A stretch of DNA of 50,673 nt from Mesostigma viride (GCA_009746045.1 RPFO01001347.1:1-50673), one strand, 5' to 3'; shown: positions 21,640 to 32,804, counted from the first letter of the stretch. Notes: generated from the letters alone by a model not told the origin. Translations and numbers: made by a program.

Positions 21640-22712
21640 TTTGGATGTGGCCTGTTCACATGCCATGCTTACTGCCCAGGAGCACTGTTTAGTGAAACAA
21701 ATGCGCAGTTAGATGTAGTGCACATCCATGGAGGAATGTTAAGCTATCTATCTGGCCTGGTTGCATGTACATGATCCAATGAGCTCATGCTCGCACGTGG
21801 CAGTAACCACACACGAGCTGCCCCTCCAGCAACCATGCATGCAAGGGGCCGGGGTAGAGAGCTAGCTCGGTTCATCGGGATGCGTCACCTGCAAGGCCGG
21901 CCATGTTCCCTCTAGTCCTACTGGCCGAAGCACAGGATAACGCTTGACATCACACGTAGTCTGTGCCAAACCACTTCTGCTGCACACTCCACGTCTGCTC
22001 TGCCACCCCTCCATCTCATGCCTTGGCATGAGGCCTGGCTCTTCCGCTCTGCTGCCTCTGCATCCCACAGGGCTGCCAAATGGCTCCTCTTGTGTCAACC
22101 GTTCAGCTCCACCTGCCACCTGGCGCATCATTGCGTCACACCATTGGCAGCTGAGCCCTCATGGACATGTGCACCCTCATGCGCTAATGGACACGTGCAC
22201 TCTCATGGGCACAAGCATCCAAGTGGGGACGTGCAGCCCTGCGTCGTGGACAGCACATAACGTGTTTGTGCGTAGCGAGGCATTCCGTTGGCCTTGCATT
22301 ACACGGGCCAGCCCGCCAGCACACATCTCTCTTGCCCACCCGCCCTTCTCCCTCGCATCCTCCCAAGTCCAGCATGCAGGTGCCAGCACAGCGAGTTACA
22401 CACGTGAGACAAAGTGGGTGCCCAAGGTGAGAGACTCGTCGCCACCACCCACGCAGATGTCAGGATGCCAGTGACCCAATCGGCCCATGGCCCACCGGCC
22501 TGCAACGCGCATCATCGGGGAGCGGCAACGGATGGAGGTGAGCACCATCCATGTCAAACAGCGGTGCACACGGGAGCTATGGGCCGGGGTGTGGGCATTC
22601 TCCCTCCCCAGGCGCCTCGCCAGCAGGAATGCGATCGCCTCGTCAGCATGTGCCAGCAGCACAGTGCGCCCACTTGATGGCCAGCACCACACACTCGCGC
22701 CCACTTGCCGGC
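21640..22712. other. No gene recognised; 3' flank of the carrier gene
   Basis: Open frames of up to 176 codons occur on both strands, but their sequence is His/Pro/Ser/Cys-rich without domains and they overlap each other. Small local repeats (GGACACGTGCAC-like) occur near 22160-22210. A TGTAA on the minus strand near 22395 could be the carrier gene's polyadenylation signal. Confidence 0.5.
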
Positions 22713-23372
22713 CTACTTGATGGCAACCAGCCCTGCCTTGTGCCGCAGCGCCCGCTGCTGGGACCGCCGCAGGAGCAGCATAGCGGCCAGCGTGGCCTGG
22801 TACGTCTTCTCCTTGATCATGAACAGCACGGCTGCACCCAGCACGGTCTTCAGAATCTGCGCCTGCAGGCCCTTGTAGAAGCCGCGCCAGCCCTCAACCT
22901 CGTACACGCTGCGCGCGGTGGCCCAGATGGAGGTAGAGGAAGAGTCTTCCCTTCTGCTGCCAGACGCAACCACTGGGTCCACCATCAATGCTGGCGATTG
23001 CCACTCCTCCTCCCCTTCCTCCTCCTCCCCTTCCTCGTCTGCCTCCTCCTCCCCTTCCTCCTCCTCCCCCTCCCGCTCCACCCCCTTGCCTCCCATCCCA
23101 CTGTCCCGGTGCCCCCCCCCCATGGCCCCTGCCCCGTCATCCTCTACCGTGGTCGTCCGTGTCTGCTGTAGGATCTTGAGGCGGATGCCAGGGTAGGTGA
23201 TGAGCGAGGCCACGCACTTGGCGGCCGCGCCGATGAGGAAGGCGTCCCACGCGCTGAGCTGCACGCCTGTGGCGGTGCTGCTGCGGGGCATCTTGCCCGC
23301 GTCCAGGTCGGCGCGCAGGCGCCGGCGCTTGCCGCGCAGCAGCTCGTTCTTGAGCCGCTCAAACACGGTGAA
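22713..23372 (-). CDS. Peroxisomal adenine nucleotide carrier, exon 2 (C-terminal part)
   Basis: This exon starts after a minus-strand acceptor (gacggcag) in phase 0, so that the conserved CVPAIQ|FTVFERLKNELL junction is restored, and ends at a stop at 22713. It encodes the last two transmembrane segments (WDAFLIGAAAKCVASLITYPG..LK, and GFYKGLQAQILKTVLGAAVLFMIKEK). Between them lies a ~70-residue insertion rich in Glu/Gly (EEEEGEEEADEEGEEEEGEE), longer than the loop of typical carriers. The spliced protein is about 385 residues. The C-terminus is basic and Leu-rich. Confidence 0.85.
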   Translation of the reverse strand, partial: FTVFERLKNELLRGKRRRLRADLDAGKMPRSSTATGVQLSAWDAFLIGAAAKCVASLITYPGIRLKILQQTRTTTVEDDGAGAMGGGHRDSGMGGKGVEREGEEEEGEEEADEEGEEEEGEEEWQSPALMVDPVVASGSRREDSSSTSIWATARSVYEVEGWRGFYKGLQAQILKTVLGAAVLFMIKEKTYQATLAAMLLLRRSQQRALRHKAGLVAIK

Positions 23373-24542
23373 CTGCCGTCCCGTGGTGGGGGCAGGGCAG
23401 AGGATGAAGACGATGGCGTAGGGCAGAAGGGGGGGAGGAAGACAAGGGGAGGGGTGGGGTGGGGGGAATGGCAGGACGGGCAACGAAAAACATGTCAATA
23501 ACAGGCGGCAGACAAGACCCCCTATGTGGGGGGCAAACAAGACATCGCAGCAAGAAATGTTTGCTGTAAAACTATCCAAGCGTGCACACAGCCGTGTGGG
23601 TATGTGGGCAAGACAGCAAAGGGGCATTCGAGCGGCATCCAATAATTACTTTTAAGCCTCGCTATATCCAGCCCGCATGGAACACGGGCGATGGCGGACA
23701 GGGGAATGATGCAACCCAAGAACCAACGAGGCGCCAGCGGGAGACGCCAACGGGAACCCACGCAACATGGACAAGAGAAACAAAGCAACATGGACAAGAG
23801 AAACAACGCAACATGGACAAGAAGAAACAACGCAACATGGACAAGAGAAACAACGCAACATGGACAAGAGAAACAACGCAACATGGACAAGAGAAACAAC
23901 GCAACATGGACAAGAGAAACAACGCAACATGGACAAGAGAAACAACGCAACATGGACAAGAGAAACAAAGCGACATGGACAAGAGAAACAAAGAGGCATC
24001 AACAAACAGAGAGGCATCAACAAACAGAGATGGAGAAACAAGGAAACGGGGCCAAAAGCTTTGCTCCCCACCCAAGTGGCAGTGACAGTAATGCCCTAAC
24101 ATTTGAAGTTGGGCAAGGCGACAGCATAGCGCCATGTGGTGCCACACGATGGCATACTTCACGTGCGGCACACGCTTTGTGAAACACGACGCGGTGCAGC
24201 ATGCCGCGGCCACCCATGACAAGCGTGCACGGGGTGACGAGCACGCAAGGGATGACAAGTGTGCAAGGGATGACAAGTGTGCAAGGGGAAAAAGGCGCGC
24301 AATATTTGCTGCGGCAGCACCCACGCAGGCGTGACGAGATCATCCGGTCCACCTTATCACCTGGCTGCCAATGTACTGCAAAGTCTCCTTCAGCACCTCT
24401 CTACACACCGCAGCGGGGGAAGAGTTGAATACTGCAGACGGAACGCAAGAGCTTGCTTGCATGAAACTACGCGGTACATCAACAACCGGCCTTAACAGCA
24501 TAGATGCACTTGGTGGTTTGCTTTGACGTTCAATTTAATTAC
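23373..24542 (-). other. Carrier gene intron with 23-bp minisatellite
   Basis: GTAATT...GGCAG intron of 1,170 bp. It holds about ten copies of a 23-bp unit, AACATGGACAAGAGAAACAA plus CGC (23764-23995; starts at 23764, 23787 and 23810), a 16-bp duplication (GAGGCATCAACAAACA), and short TGACAAGTGTGCAAGGGA repeats near 24240-24290. The Met-Asp-Lys-Arg-Asn frames are artefacts of the 23-bp unit. Confidence 0.85.
23518..23577 (+). repeat. 60-bp sequence shared with the GNAT 3' flank
   Basis: CCCCCTATGTGGGGG hairpin followed by AAACAAGACATCGCAGCAAG and GAAATGTTTGC, then AAAACTATCCA. It is about 97% identical to 32745-32804. It lies in the carrier intron. Confidence 0.85.
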
Positions 24543-25040
24543 CTGGATGGCAGGCACGCAGGTGAGGACGAGTGACGTCCCCAAGCCGTCGTAGCAGTCT
24601 TTCAGGGTGGGTCTCTTCGTGCGGCCGTGCTCGTCCACTTGGCATTTGATTGAAAACGTGTCTAGTGGCTGCGTAATTAAGACCGTGACGCAGCCCGCGA
24701 GTGCCCCGAGGACGAGGTTGGCAGTTGTCGTAATCTTGGCGATCCCACGCGATCGAGCGTACCTACGCGTCAAGTACGAGTAACTGTAAAAGTATACGAA
24801 CTGAGAGAACACACTATGGACGCACTTCGGCCCAAGCCCGGGAAATAGGCCGAAAATGCCTTCGTGTTGTAGAATCTTAATGAGGACGTCGAACAGCCCC
24901 GAATATCCGCTGTTCTTCCCCTTGCATTCGGCCTGATAACGGGTTTTAGCAGTATCAATTGGATAAAGAAGCACCGTGGAGCAAAGTCCACCTACGGCAC
25001 CGGAACACGCATCTGCAAATGCCCCCCATTCTGCCTTCAT
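24543..25040 (-). CDS. Peroxisomal adenine nucleotide carrier, exon 1 (N-terminal part)
   Basis: 166 codons from the ATG at 25040 to the donor CAG|GTAATT (24542-24541). Mitochondrial-carrier family: repeat 1 has YPIDTAKTRYQ (signature P-x-D-x-x-K/R), repeat 2 has QPLDTFSIKCQ; helix 2 reads FSQFVYFYSYSYLTRRY, very close to plant and algal PNC/PMP34 peroxisomal ATP importers, and CVPAIQ at the junction matches their NPxIQ. The family exchanges cytosolic ATP for peroxisomal AMP/ADP to support beta-oxidation. Family recognition is firm; peroxisomal location is inferred from the subfamily match. In repeat 2 the usual basic residue of the signature is Ser. Together with 22713-23372 it forms a complete gene. 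Confidence 0.88.
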
Positions 25041-25608
25041 CCTTTAATGAAGGCAAGTTTGAGGTCTTACAGCATAATCCGGCTAAGCCGCCTTGGTACC
25101 GCGAGAAACAGAGCTACCACCAAACGAAAATTCCCATAAACTTAACTATGGGAAGCTCAATTGCAGAGGAAACTGCCCCGTGCGCAATTAGGTTGGCAAA
25201 TTACGTCACAACCGCAGCGTTCGACGGTAGTTATGCACGCATCAAGCCTCCCGAGCGAGTTTTGGTCATTCCAACCGATGGAATTACCCACTCGGTGTTG
25301 TCCGAACACAGTGTCATCAAGGCTCGCGCGCGTGCTGCGTCATAATCCGTGTCACTATATCGCCCGGCTTCGTCACCAAGCGGGGGCCGCGTACAGAACC
25401 GTCCGTATCTGACTGCACCAGGTCCTGAACAGCAACCGGTCATCCAGAAAATGTCGCGACATAGTATCATTGCAACTACTAGTAGTTGCTGGTTATTCTT
25501 ACTTATTCAATTTGTTAGTTGCCCGTGGTGGCGTGGGACACAACAACAACAACAATAAATTGAACTCGATAAGCTGCCCGTGCCTGCCGTGACCAGAAAA
25601 TATATTTT
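25041..25608. other. 5' flank of the carrier gene
   Basis: No gene recognised. A CAA repeat (about 25540-25555) precedes the left end of the 3-kb DNA transposon. The carrier promoter is expected here, but no motif is clear. Confidence 0.4.
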
Positions 25609-28600
25609 AGGGCTTTTGACAGATCTGTAAAGTTAGGGCCCGAAAAATACAGATGGCTAGGCGTATATGCAGATCTGTTTTTTAATGACAGATCTGTACG
25701 TAAACTCCGACGTAATGCCTTTACGTCTTCGGGGGTCGAGGTGCAGGCCGTGTTCACTTGTTCAGTACCTGGAAGCAAAATTCAGCCATGGCTACTGTAC
25801 GAAAGCTAGAGGAATGTCAGCCGTATGACCTGCACACGAGGGTAATTAAGAAATCAAGCCGAAGTTAATCCTGCATCTGAGCGAGCAGAATAATTGCAAA
25901 CACAACAGCAATTGTGCGACAGACCAAACAATATTGCCGCGTGCACTAGGCTCTGTATTCTGGTCACACCCATGTGCATTTGCTGCATTGGATTAGGCGC
26001 CATTACGAACTGAGTCGAGGGAAAACGCGAGGAGCGCCATCTAAGCAGTTGCTTGTCATGTCTATACGCCCGGGCATCTTATTATCTGTCTACCATGCAC
26101 GCATTTTCCTTGGACGAATCAAACAGCTTTTGACATTTTAATGGCGACATTGAAGTCCGGCCACGACAATATAGCGCTGCTCAGAGCTTCGTTGCCGAGA
26201 AAGGTTTAAGATGTGCTTTGTCCGGGCCGATAATGTAACTCTGCATAGACCCCGGTAGCTTTCAGCATGCGCATATTGCTTGAGGTAAGCGAGCCACGAC
26301 GCCTGCAGGTGCTCCTGCCGAGGTGGAGACCTCCGAGAGCACGTGGATTAGGCTCATGCGTCAAAGCAGCATCGACCTTCATTCTCCTGGTGTGGAAGGT
26401 CACTTTTCAGGATTAACATATCTGAATGTTGATGGCCTGTGCATTTTCTGTCAATTGAGCAGCGATTGAAACCATGAGCCATGCAAGTGTAAGGTGCAGA
26501 ATTCAGTTGATGAACCCAAGCCGGTAATGTGCAGAATTGATGAACCCAAGTTATATGTGCAGATGTTTCGTCCCACTGGCTGTGTGCTAGTGCATGAACC
26601 GTCTAGGCCCTTGGCGTGTACTCACTTGCTGCAACCGTGCCCACAGCTGCTTGTCAATACACGCGGCAGGCACAATGACTTTTGCCGCGAGGTGAAACAT
26701 TGAACTCCCCCACACCTTGCATTTTTCACTCTTTGTTTTCCCTATCCATCCTACCCCCCAGCACACACACATGCACACACACACACACGCCCACATACTG
26801 CACATGCACACAAATGTTCACACACACACGCCCACACGCCCACGTACTACACATGCACACAAATGTTCACACACACATGCACACACGCACACACATGCAC
26901 ACATGCACACACGCACACACGCACACACGCACACATGCACACACGCACACACGCACACACGCACACATGCACACACACACGCACACACGCACACACGCAC
27001 ACACGCACACATGCACACATGCACACATGCACACACCCACGTGCGCACATGCACGCTAACACATGCGCACACACTAACACACACATCGTCGTCAGAACAC
27101 ACATGCACACAAATGTGCACACACCCACGAGCACACGTGCACATGCATACAATCCCACACAAACACAGGCAGACTTGCACACATGCGCCACATACATTAA
27201 TCCATCACCAATAAACTGGTTGCTTGGACCCAACGACCTTCTTACTCGCCTGTCCACCCAACGTTCTGCCCATCCTCCCGCCTGCCCGCCTGCAAGTCTG
27301 CCACCCGCCTACTGCCCACCCATCTGTCAGCCTGCCTGCCTGCTTGTGTGCATGCCTGCGGGCCTGCATGTGCACCTGCGCCCATGCACCTGTTATGCCC
27401 CCATGGCACGTATATGCAGCCTAGCTAGTTGAGTGTCTCTTCGCACGCGCACATGGGTGGCTACATGGGCATTTGCCTGTGTCTTGGGCTGGGGGGTTGG
27501 GCTGATTAGTTCAAGAGTGGGCGGGAAGACGGTGGTATAATTGGGTGGGTAGGGACGGAGTGGATGGATGATTGGGGGGGCTGGATGCGGGTGGGACTCA
27601 AGTTCGTGTAAAGTCCAAAGTTGCCTGTAGCATCAGCAAAAATAAGCGAGAAAGCAGCCTTAATTCAAGGAGCCTTCTTGTTGTAACATGTGCCAAACTG
27701 CAATTAATGGTTGCAGGCTCACAAGCTGCCAGCTTCATAACGCAAATGGAATGAATTGCATGGTTACAGGACAAGCGTGTGGTTGGAAATCTTACAATGC
27801 CTGGCAACGTCTCTTTCATGTGCCCACTGAGAACCGCTGTTCAACACAGGAAGGCTTTGGCAAGCAACGAGCTTCGGCCAGGGCCTTCATTGCAAGGAAG
27901 CGTGTGTGAAGCAATAACGTCAGGATTTACAAGCAGAAACTATACCTAACTTTGCGACCTTCATGCAGTATGTCATGTGCATGGCTGTGTAGTATGTGCC
28001 AACAATCACAACGAAAAAGTGCGAAATTGCAAACATTGCATGGAAGGGCAGGAGCCACGCACGCAGCAAATTAAAACGGTTCGTGAACCAATCTGTCGGG
28101 CATAAAGGCAGCAAAGTCTGGCCAGCAATAATGCAGTGCGATGCGAGAAAAGCTCGGTAACTATGAGCAGGCAGGCGCAGCTCGTCCTCAGCAGTGCTAT
28201 CTAACGTGACGGCGCCTTATTTCCGCGTGCACGGTGCCGAACATGGCACTGGCCTGATTCCAGTTGCAGCAACGCCAGATGCCTTCCCGTCATAGAGCAG
28301 AGGCTTCACGTACCAATCGTAATGCTTCCCGTGATAATGCACTCGCGTCCGAACAAAATGTCGAGAAAGCAAACAGTCTACACGCGATAAAACTGGGCTG
28401 CTAGCTTTTCAGGACTGGTTTTACCATGCCTTAAAATTCCATTAGCTTACTTTTAAAACCATGGCTGACTAATTTTGGCTAATTTGCAGGTATTTGTGCC
28501 GCACCGCCCGCATGCATGGCCCGGGACGAGTCTCGAAGACGTAAGGGCATTACGTCGGAGTTTACGTACAGATCTGGAATAAAAAAACAGATCTGCATAT

Positions 28601-28656
28601 ACGCCTAGCCATCTGTATTTTTCGGGCCCTAACTTTTCAGATCTGTCAAAAGCCCT
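25609..28656. mobile_element. 3.05-kb non-autonomous DNA transposon with ~127-bp inverted ends
   Basis: Ends AGGGCTTTTGACAGATCTG (25609) and its complement (to 28656) extend inward about 127 bp as inverted repeats with few mismatches. ATATTTT flanks both ends (25602-25608 and 28657-28663), a 7-bp target duplication. The palindrome ACAGATCTGT or close variants recurs in each end, possible transposase sites. The interior has a CA/CACG-rich microsatellite (26757-27180), Pro/Cys-rich sequence and no transposase frame. The long inverted ends recall Mutator-like or foldback elements, though those usually give 8-10 bp duplications; the superfamily is unassigned. Confidence 0.8.
26757..27180. repeat. 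(CA)n / CACG microsatellite
   Basis: Imperfect CACA/CACG/CATG repeats inside the 3-kb transposon. The His/Thr/Ala and Val/Cys frames on both strands are artefacts. Confidence 0.95.
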
Positions 28657-28663
28657 ATATTTT

Positions 28664-29146
28664 AATGCTTGGAATCCGGCTTTCATGTGTGGTCCTCGCT
28701 TCTTTCTTCCCAAGGGATCAACTTATAAGATTCGCGGAGAATCGCGGGGCCCAAATAACTTACACCCGGTTCGGGTCTCAGGGAACTCTTGGTCAAGCCA
28801 TATCTGTTAAATCTTCCGGCCCTGGCAAGCCATGGCTCCAACTGCAACGTGTGTTCTTAAAACAAATACAAAATTTCCAAGTGTTTTTCACCTCGGGGAC
28901 GAACTCGTTGTAGTCTGACAGGCTATGATAGCAGCCTGCTTCCATGAATCTCGTCCATTAATTGAGGCCTACTGCTGAATGCGTACAAGCACGGCTGTTT
29001 TTGCCTGACTGGGGTTTAATGAAGCGGATTAGCTGCAAGGAAGCATATTTTCCCCATCAACCTATTGCGAACATTATAAGGAAAACTATCGTTGTCGCCT
29101 AGCCAAATACCCGTGCCAAGCGTTCCACAAATCAACTCGTCTTACC
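28664..29146. other. 5' flank of the GNAT gene
   Basis: No gene recognised. It contains the presumed promoter and 5' UTR; no TATA box stands out. Confidence 0.4.
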
Positions 29147-29659
29147 ATGGCTGCAGTCAGTGGAGTCTACAGTGTCAGATCCTGCCCTTACAACGGTATT
29201 GGGGGAGTACGGGGTCGTGAACTCAGCCTCAGTTCGCCTGCCTCCACGAAAATAGTTGCGCATTCTGCAGGTTTTTGTGTAGCATTGTTATCTCGCGGTC
29301 GAAGCCATGGTTTGCGAGTAGGTCGTCCTGATGCCCTGGCTTCCGCCATCGCGCAGGCAAAACGGCCGGTATTTAATATCAGGCGTCGTGCCCTCGCGGC
29401 TATACAGGTGCCAGAGGGACAGGAGGAGGAAAGTGCTACGCTAGAAGAGGACAAGAAATCAACCCTTCCCGTTTCCAGCGAACGAGAACGGCTGGTGGGG
29501 GAATGGATGAGTCGAAACATGGTGGAGCACAGTGGGTTGGTCATGCGGGAGGTGCGGCCCGAGGACTACAACGCGCTGGTGGACGTGCAATCGGTCGCGT
29601 TCCACGAGTCGACGCTGCCCTTGGAGGCACTGAACACGCTGTCGCTGAGGATGTTCAGG
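29147..29659 (+). CDS. GNAT-family acetyltransferase (probably plastid), exon 1
   Basis: 171 codons from ATG 29147 to donor AGG|GTATGT (phase 0). Residues 1 to about 85 are Ser/Ala/Arg-rich with few acids, as in a chloroplast transit peptide; an acidic linker follows (EEESATLEEDKK). Then REVRPEDYNALVDVQSVAFHE opens the GNAT fold (beta 1 and alpha 1). With exons 2-4 the gene encodes 362 residues, the size of plant plastid GNAT proteins. These transfer acetyl from acetyl-CoA to protein N-termini and lysines. Plastid location is inferred from composition only. Confidence 0.85.
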
Positions 29660-29807
29660 GTATGTGCGCCGCCACGGCAGGCTCCTGTACAGTATGCAAG
29701 CACCAATTGCGTGCATGTGAGCTGGTGGCGGATTTGTTGCAAATCCGTGTGGTGCGCCGTGCGTGACAAGGGCTTCCCCTTGAACCGTATGATACCCCGC
29801 CTGTTAT

Positions 29808-30125
29808 AGTGTTCTGTCCCCGCCCGTGATAGTGTCCTATCCCGACCTGTTGTAGGGTCCTGTCCCCGCCTGTTATAGTGTCCTGCCCCCGCTTGCCATA
29901 GTGTCCTGCCCCCGCCTTCTATAGGGTCCTGCCCCCGCCTGTCATGGGGTCCTGTCCCCGCTTGCCATAGTGTCCTGCCCCCGCTTGCCATAGTGTCCTG
30001 CCCCCGCTTGCCATAGTGTCCTGCCCCCGCTTGCCATAGTGTCCTGTCCCCGCCTTCTATAGTGTCCTGTCCCCACCTGTTATAGGGTCCTGCCCCTGCC
30101 CACTATAGGGTCCTGCCCCCGCCTA
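29808..30125 (+). repeat. 23-bp minisatellite in GNAT intron 1
   Basis: About 13-14 copies of TAGTGTCCTGCCCCCGCTTG plus CCA and variants; TAG starts at 29830, 29853 and 29876 are 23 bp apart. Confidence 0.92.
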
Positions 30126-30276
30126 TCCTAGCTGGCCTGCTCAGGTTGTCCGCTCGCACATGAGAACGTGCTCCTGCGACCTCGTGCCCTGCGGCATAAC
30201 CGCCCGTGGGGCCTATCTAGCGCCACCTAATGGTCACCGAGATGCTTGCGCCCCGCCGCTCTGTCTGTGGCTGCAG

Positions 30277-30329
30277 GCGGAGGTCATGTCCATCCTGCTG
30301 CAGAAGTACAGGGCGTCGCCGGCAGGGAG
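30277..30329 (+). CDS. GNAT gene, exon 2
   Basis: 53 bp between acceptor ggctgcag and donor GGGAG|GTGAGC; it enters in phase 0 and leaves in phase 2. It encodes AEVMSILLQKYRASPAG, the amphipathic second helix of the GNAT fold. It is too short to show as a separate frame and is supported by phase agreement with exons 1 and 3. Confidence 0.75.
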
Positions 30330-30669
30330 GTGAGCCCGCAGAGTGCTGCTCTTGCGTGGATGGCTGCGATAGCTGCTCCCCCATGCTGCACCCATGCTGC
30401 CACGCATGCTGCCCTCTCTTCTTACTCGTGAAGGCTCGTGGTGGGAACGGTGCCGTGGCGTCCGGTCAAGGGTTAGGAAAAGCTCCCGACATGGGGTTTT
30501 AGGGGCCAGGAGGAGGGGTAGATGGCGGAAGTAGGGCAGGGATTGGGGGGTGAGCAAGGTTGCGGAGGGAAGATATAGAGAGGGCTGAGGCAAGAGATTA
30601 AGGGGGCGGAGGGAAGAGCCGGTAGAACCTGAGAGATGTCTGGAACAGGGGTGAGACAGGTTTGACAAG

Positions 30670-30749
30670 GGGGGGGGGGGGGGGGGGGGGGAATCGGGAA
30701 GGGGGGCCCGTTGGGACCGGGTGTTGCTGGGGACTTGCGACACGCATAT

Positions 30750-30799
<50 letters not shown>

Positions 30800-30806
30800 T
30801 AATAAT
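30670..30806. repeat. G21 homopolymer and (AAT)n microsatellite in GNAT intron 2
   Basis: A run of about 21 G at 30670-30690 and about 18 ATA/AAT units at 30748-30806. The poly-Asn/Ile frames are artefacts. Confidence 0.95.
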
Positions 30807-31132
30807 AAGCACGCGCATATATATAGATATGCAGTCTTTCATGTCACCATGCCTCACTCGCATGACGTCGGCCATGTCATGTGGCATCAGCGTGCCAGCG
30901 TGCCCACACGCAGCGTGGTCACCTGCCACGTGGCGCGATACCACAATGTGCTCTTCTCTCCAACCCTCGCAAGTGTTCAGCCACACACATGCCTGCCGAG
31001 ACGGGATCGTTCCGCCAACCCCGTTGCTGTGCCGTGCCTCCTGACCACCAGCGCGCCCTGTCCATGCGTCCCCCCCTGTGCGCTCACCCCCCCCGTGTCC
31101 ATGACCATCAACGCCTGCGTGCTGTGCTACAG

Positions 31133-31441
31133 GTACATCTGCATCGTGGCTATGGCAGACGTCACCAAGATACGGGCCCCCCACTGCGACGATGAGAGCT
31201 CATCCGAGCAACCAGACAAGGGCCGCGGTGGGTCGGGGGGTGGGTCTAGTCTGACCCTCGGCGACGACCTCATGCGGGAGATGCGTGCGCGTGAGTGCGG
31301 CAACGCAGAGGGCCAGCGGTTGGTCGGCGTGGTGGACATGGCGGTGCTGCATGACGCGGATGTGTTGCAGCACCTGCCGGAGGATGAGGAGGAGTACGTC
31401 TACCTGTCGGGCATGGCGGTGGCCGAGGACTTGCGGCGCAG
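31133..31441 (+). CDS. GNAT gene, exon 3
   Basis: 309 bp, acceptor gtgctacag and donor CGCAG|GTGGGT, phase 2 at both ends. It reads YICIVAMAD (beta strand), a Ser/Gly/Asp-rich loop (SSSEQPDKGRGGSGGGSS), then EEYVYLSGMAVAEDLRRR. The loop is longer than in most GNATs. The last residues start the acetyl-CoA-binding signature, whose Arg codon is split by intron 3. Confidence 0.85.
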
Positions 31442-31566
31442 GTGGGTGGTGGCGATGCCATGTGCGCGCCTTCCCTCGCTGGTGTGCGGGCCTTCCCTCT
31501 CTGGTGTGGCTGGTTCTTCCCGTCTGTCACCTCGTGGGGCACAGCAGGCACACGGGCATGTTAAGT

Positions 31567-31683
31567 GGTGGTGATGGTGGTGGTGGTGGTGGTGGTGGTG
31601 GTGGTGGTGGTGGTGGTGGTGGTGGTGGTGGTGGTGGTGGTGGTGGTGGTGGTGGTGGTGGTGGTGGTGGTGGTGGTGGTGGC
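31567..31683. repeat. (GGT)n trinucleotide tract in GNAT intron 3
   Basis: About 38 GGT units. Poly-Gly, poly-Val, poly-His and poly-Pro frames on both strands are artefacts. Confidence 0.97.
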
Positions 31684-31723
31684 GATGTGCGGTGGAAGAT
31701 GCGCCGCAGATACCAGTGTGGCC

Positions 31724-31843
31724 GGGCATGCCGCGTGTATGTGGGCGGGCATGCCGCGTGTATGTGGCCGGGCATGCCGCGTGTATGTGGCCGGGCAAGC
31801 CGCGTTTATGTGGGCGGGCATGCTGCGTGTATGTGGCCGGGTA
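31724..31843 (+). repeat. 23-bp minisatellite in GNAT intron 3
   Basis: Five copies of GTGGCCGGGCATGCCGCGTG plus TAT (23 bp) with point differences. Confidence 0.92.
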
Positions 31844-32443
31844 TGTGCGTGTGCCCACATCCACCTGCGTGCGTGCATGCTCACCCGCTGGTTGTTGGGG
31901 TGCTGGGCGCTAGTGTTGGTTCGCTTCATGGGGCAAGCTTGCGCAAGAGCCGTGCGTGACCACTGGCGACGCGGCATGTGGTGGTGCTGCTGGAGTATCT
32001 CATTTCGTGGCAGCGGGCGGTTGCGTTCACCCTTGTGCTGGCCCTGCCAGGTGGTCACGAGTGTGGGCGTGGGGCAGGCAAGCCATGGTGCTCTCTGGTG
32101 GCTTGTGACCTTACCCACCCATGATGCATGGCTCGTGGACGCGATGGTTGCGCAGTGCACATGATGGCATGCGCAGGATGATCACGTCGCGGGGAATGGC
32201 AGCATTACTGGCTATTGGCGGCATCAGCACGTCCTCATTACATGGCTACCACAGGATCATGTCCTTAGTACTTTGCTAGGACCCGTGTCCTCGCCAAGTA
32301 GTGCTTTGCTAGGCATCTCCTATCATGCATCTCCTATCATACAACCCGTCGCCTGCCCTGGATGGCTCCCCAGATGGTCCCTAACGCCACTGCCCCTGTA
32401 TCCCCACTTGCATCCGCACCCTTGCCCCCCCTGTGTCTGCCAG

Positions 32444-32657
32444 GGGCGTGGCCACCGCGCTGCTTGCGGGCGCAGAAAGCATGGCGGCGGGCGTGTGGGG
32501 CTTCAACTACGCGGTGCTGCACGTCTACGAGAAGAACGCGGCCGCCGTCCAGCTGTACGCACGCAACGGTTTCACCGTCGTCGACCGCGACCCGCTGTGG
32601 AGCTCCGAGTGGCTCGGCCGCCCACGGCGCCTGCTCATGATAAAGCGCATTGCATGA
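32444..32657 (+). CDS. GNAT gene, exon 4 (acetyl-CoA binding C-terminus)
   Basis: 214 bp from acceptor gtctgccag (phase 2) to TGA at 32655-32657. It completes RRRGVATALLAGAES, the R/Q-x-x-G-x-G/A pyrophosphate-binding loop and helix, and continues with VLHVYEKNAAAVQLYARNGF, the usual end of the fold (N-x-x-A-x-x-L-Y-x-x-x-G-F). All key elements are present, so the gene appears functional. Confidence 0.9.
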
Positions 32658-32744
32658 CGGCTGCTTACGGTCAAGCGCATGGTGTTGACCACCGCTGCTC
32701 AAATTACAAAGCGCATTGGGCGGCAGCACAGCGTGACTTGGCCC

Positions 32745-32804
32745 CCCCTATGTGGGGGGGAAACAAGACATCGCAGCAAGAAATGTTTGCGGTAAAACTA
32801 TCCA
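32745..32804 (+). repeat. 60-bp sequence shared with the carrier intron
   Basis: Near-identical to 23518-23577, beginning with the same CCCCCTATGTGGGGG hairpin; it lies 88 bp after the GNAT stop codon, probably in the 3' UTR. Confidence 0.85.

Noticed and set aside
21944-22474. 176-aa protein on the plus strand downstream of the carrier
   Set aside because: His/Pro/Ser/Cys-rich with no domain, overlapped by other frames and without splice or homology support.
22918-23196. Ser/Pro-rich plus-strand frames over carrier exon 2
   Set aside because: Shadows of the acidic insertion of the minus-strand carrier.
23582-24099. Repeated MDKRNNATW peptide
   Set aside because: Translation of the 23-bp minisatellite in the carrier intron, open in several frames.
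26682-27432. His/Thr-rich and Val/Cys-rich proteins at 26.7-27.4 kb
   Set aside because: Products of the CA/CACG microsatellite in the 3-kb transposon.
31400-32164. Poly-His, poly-Val and poly-Gly proteins
   Set aside because: They arise from (GGT)n in GNAT intron 3.
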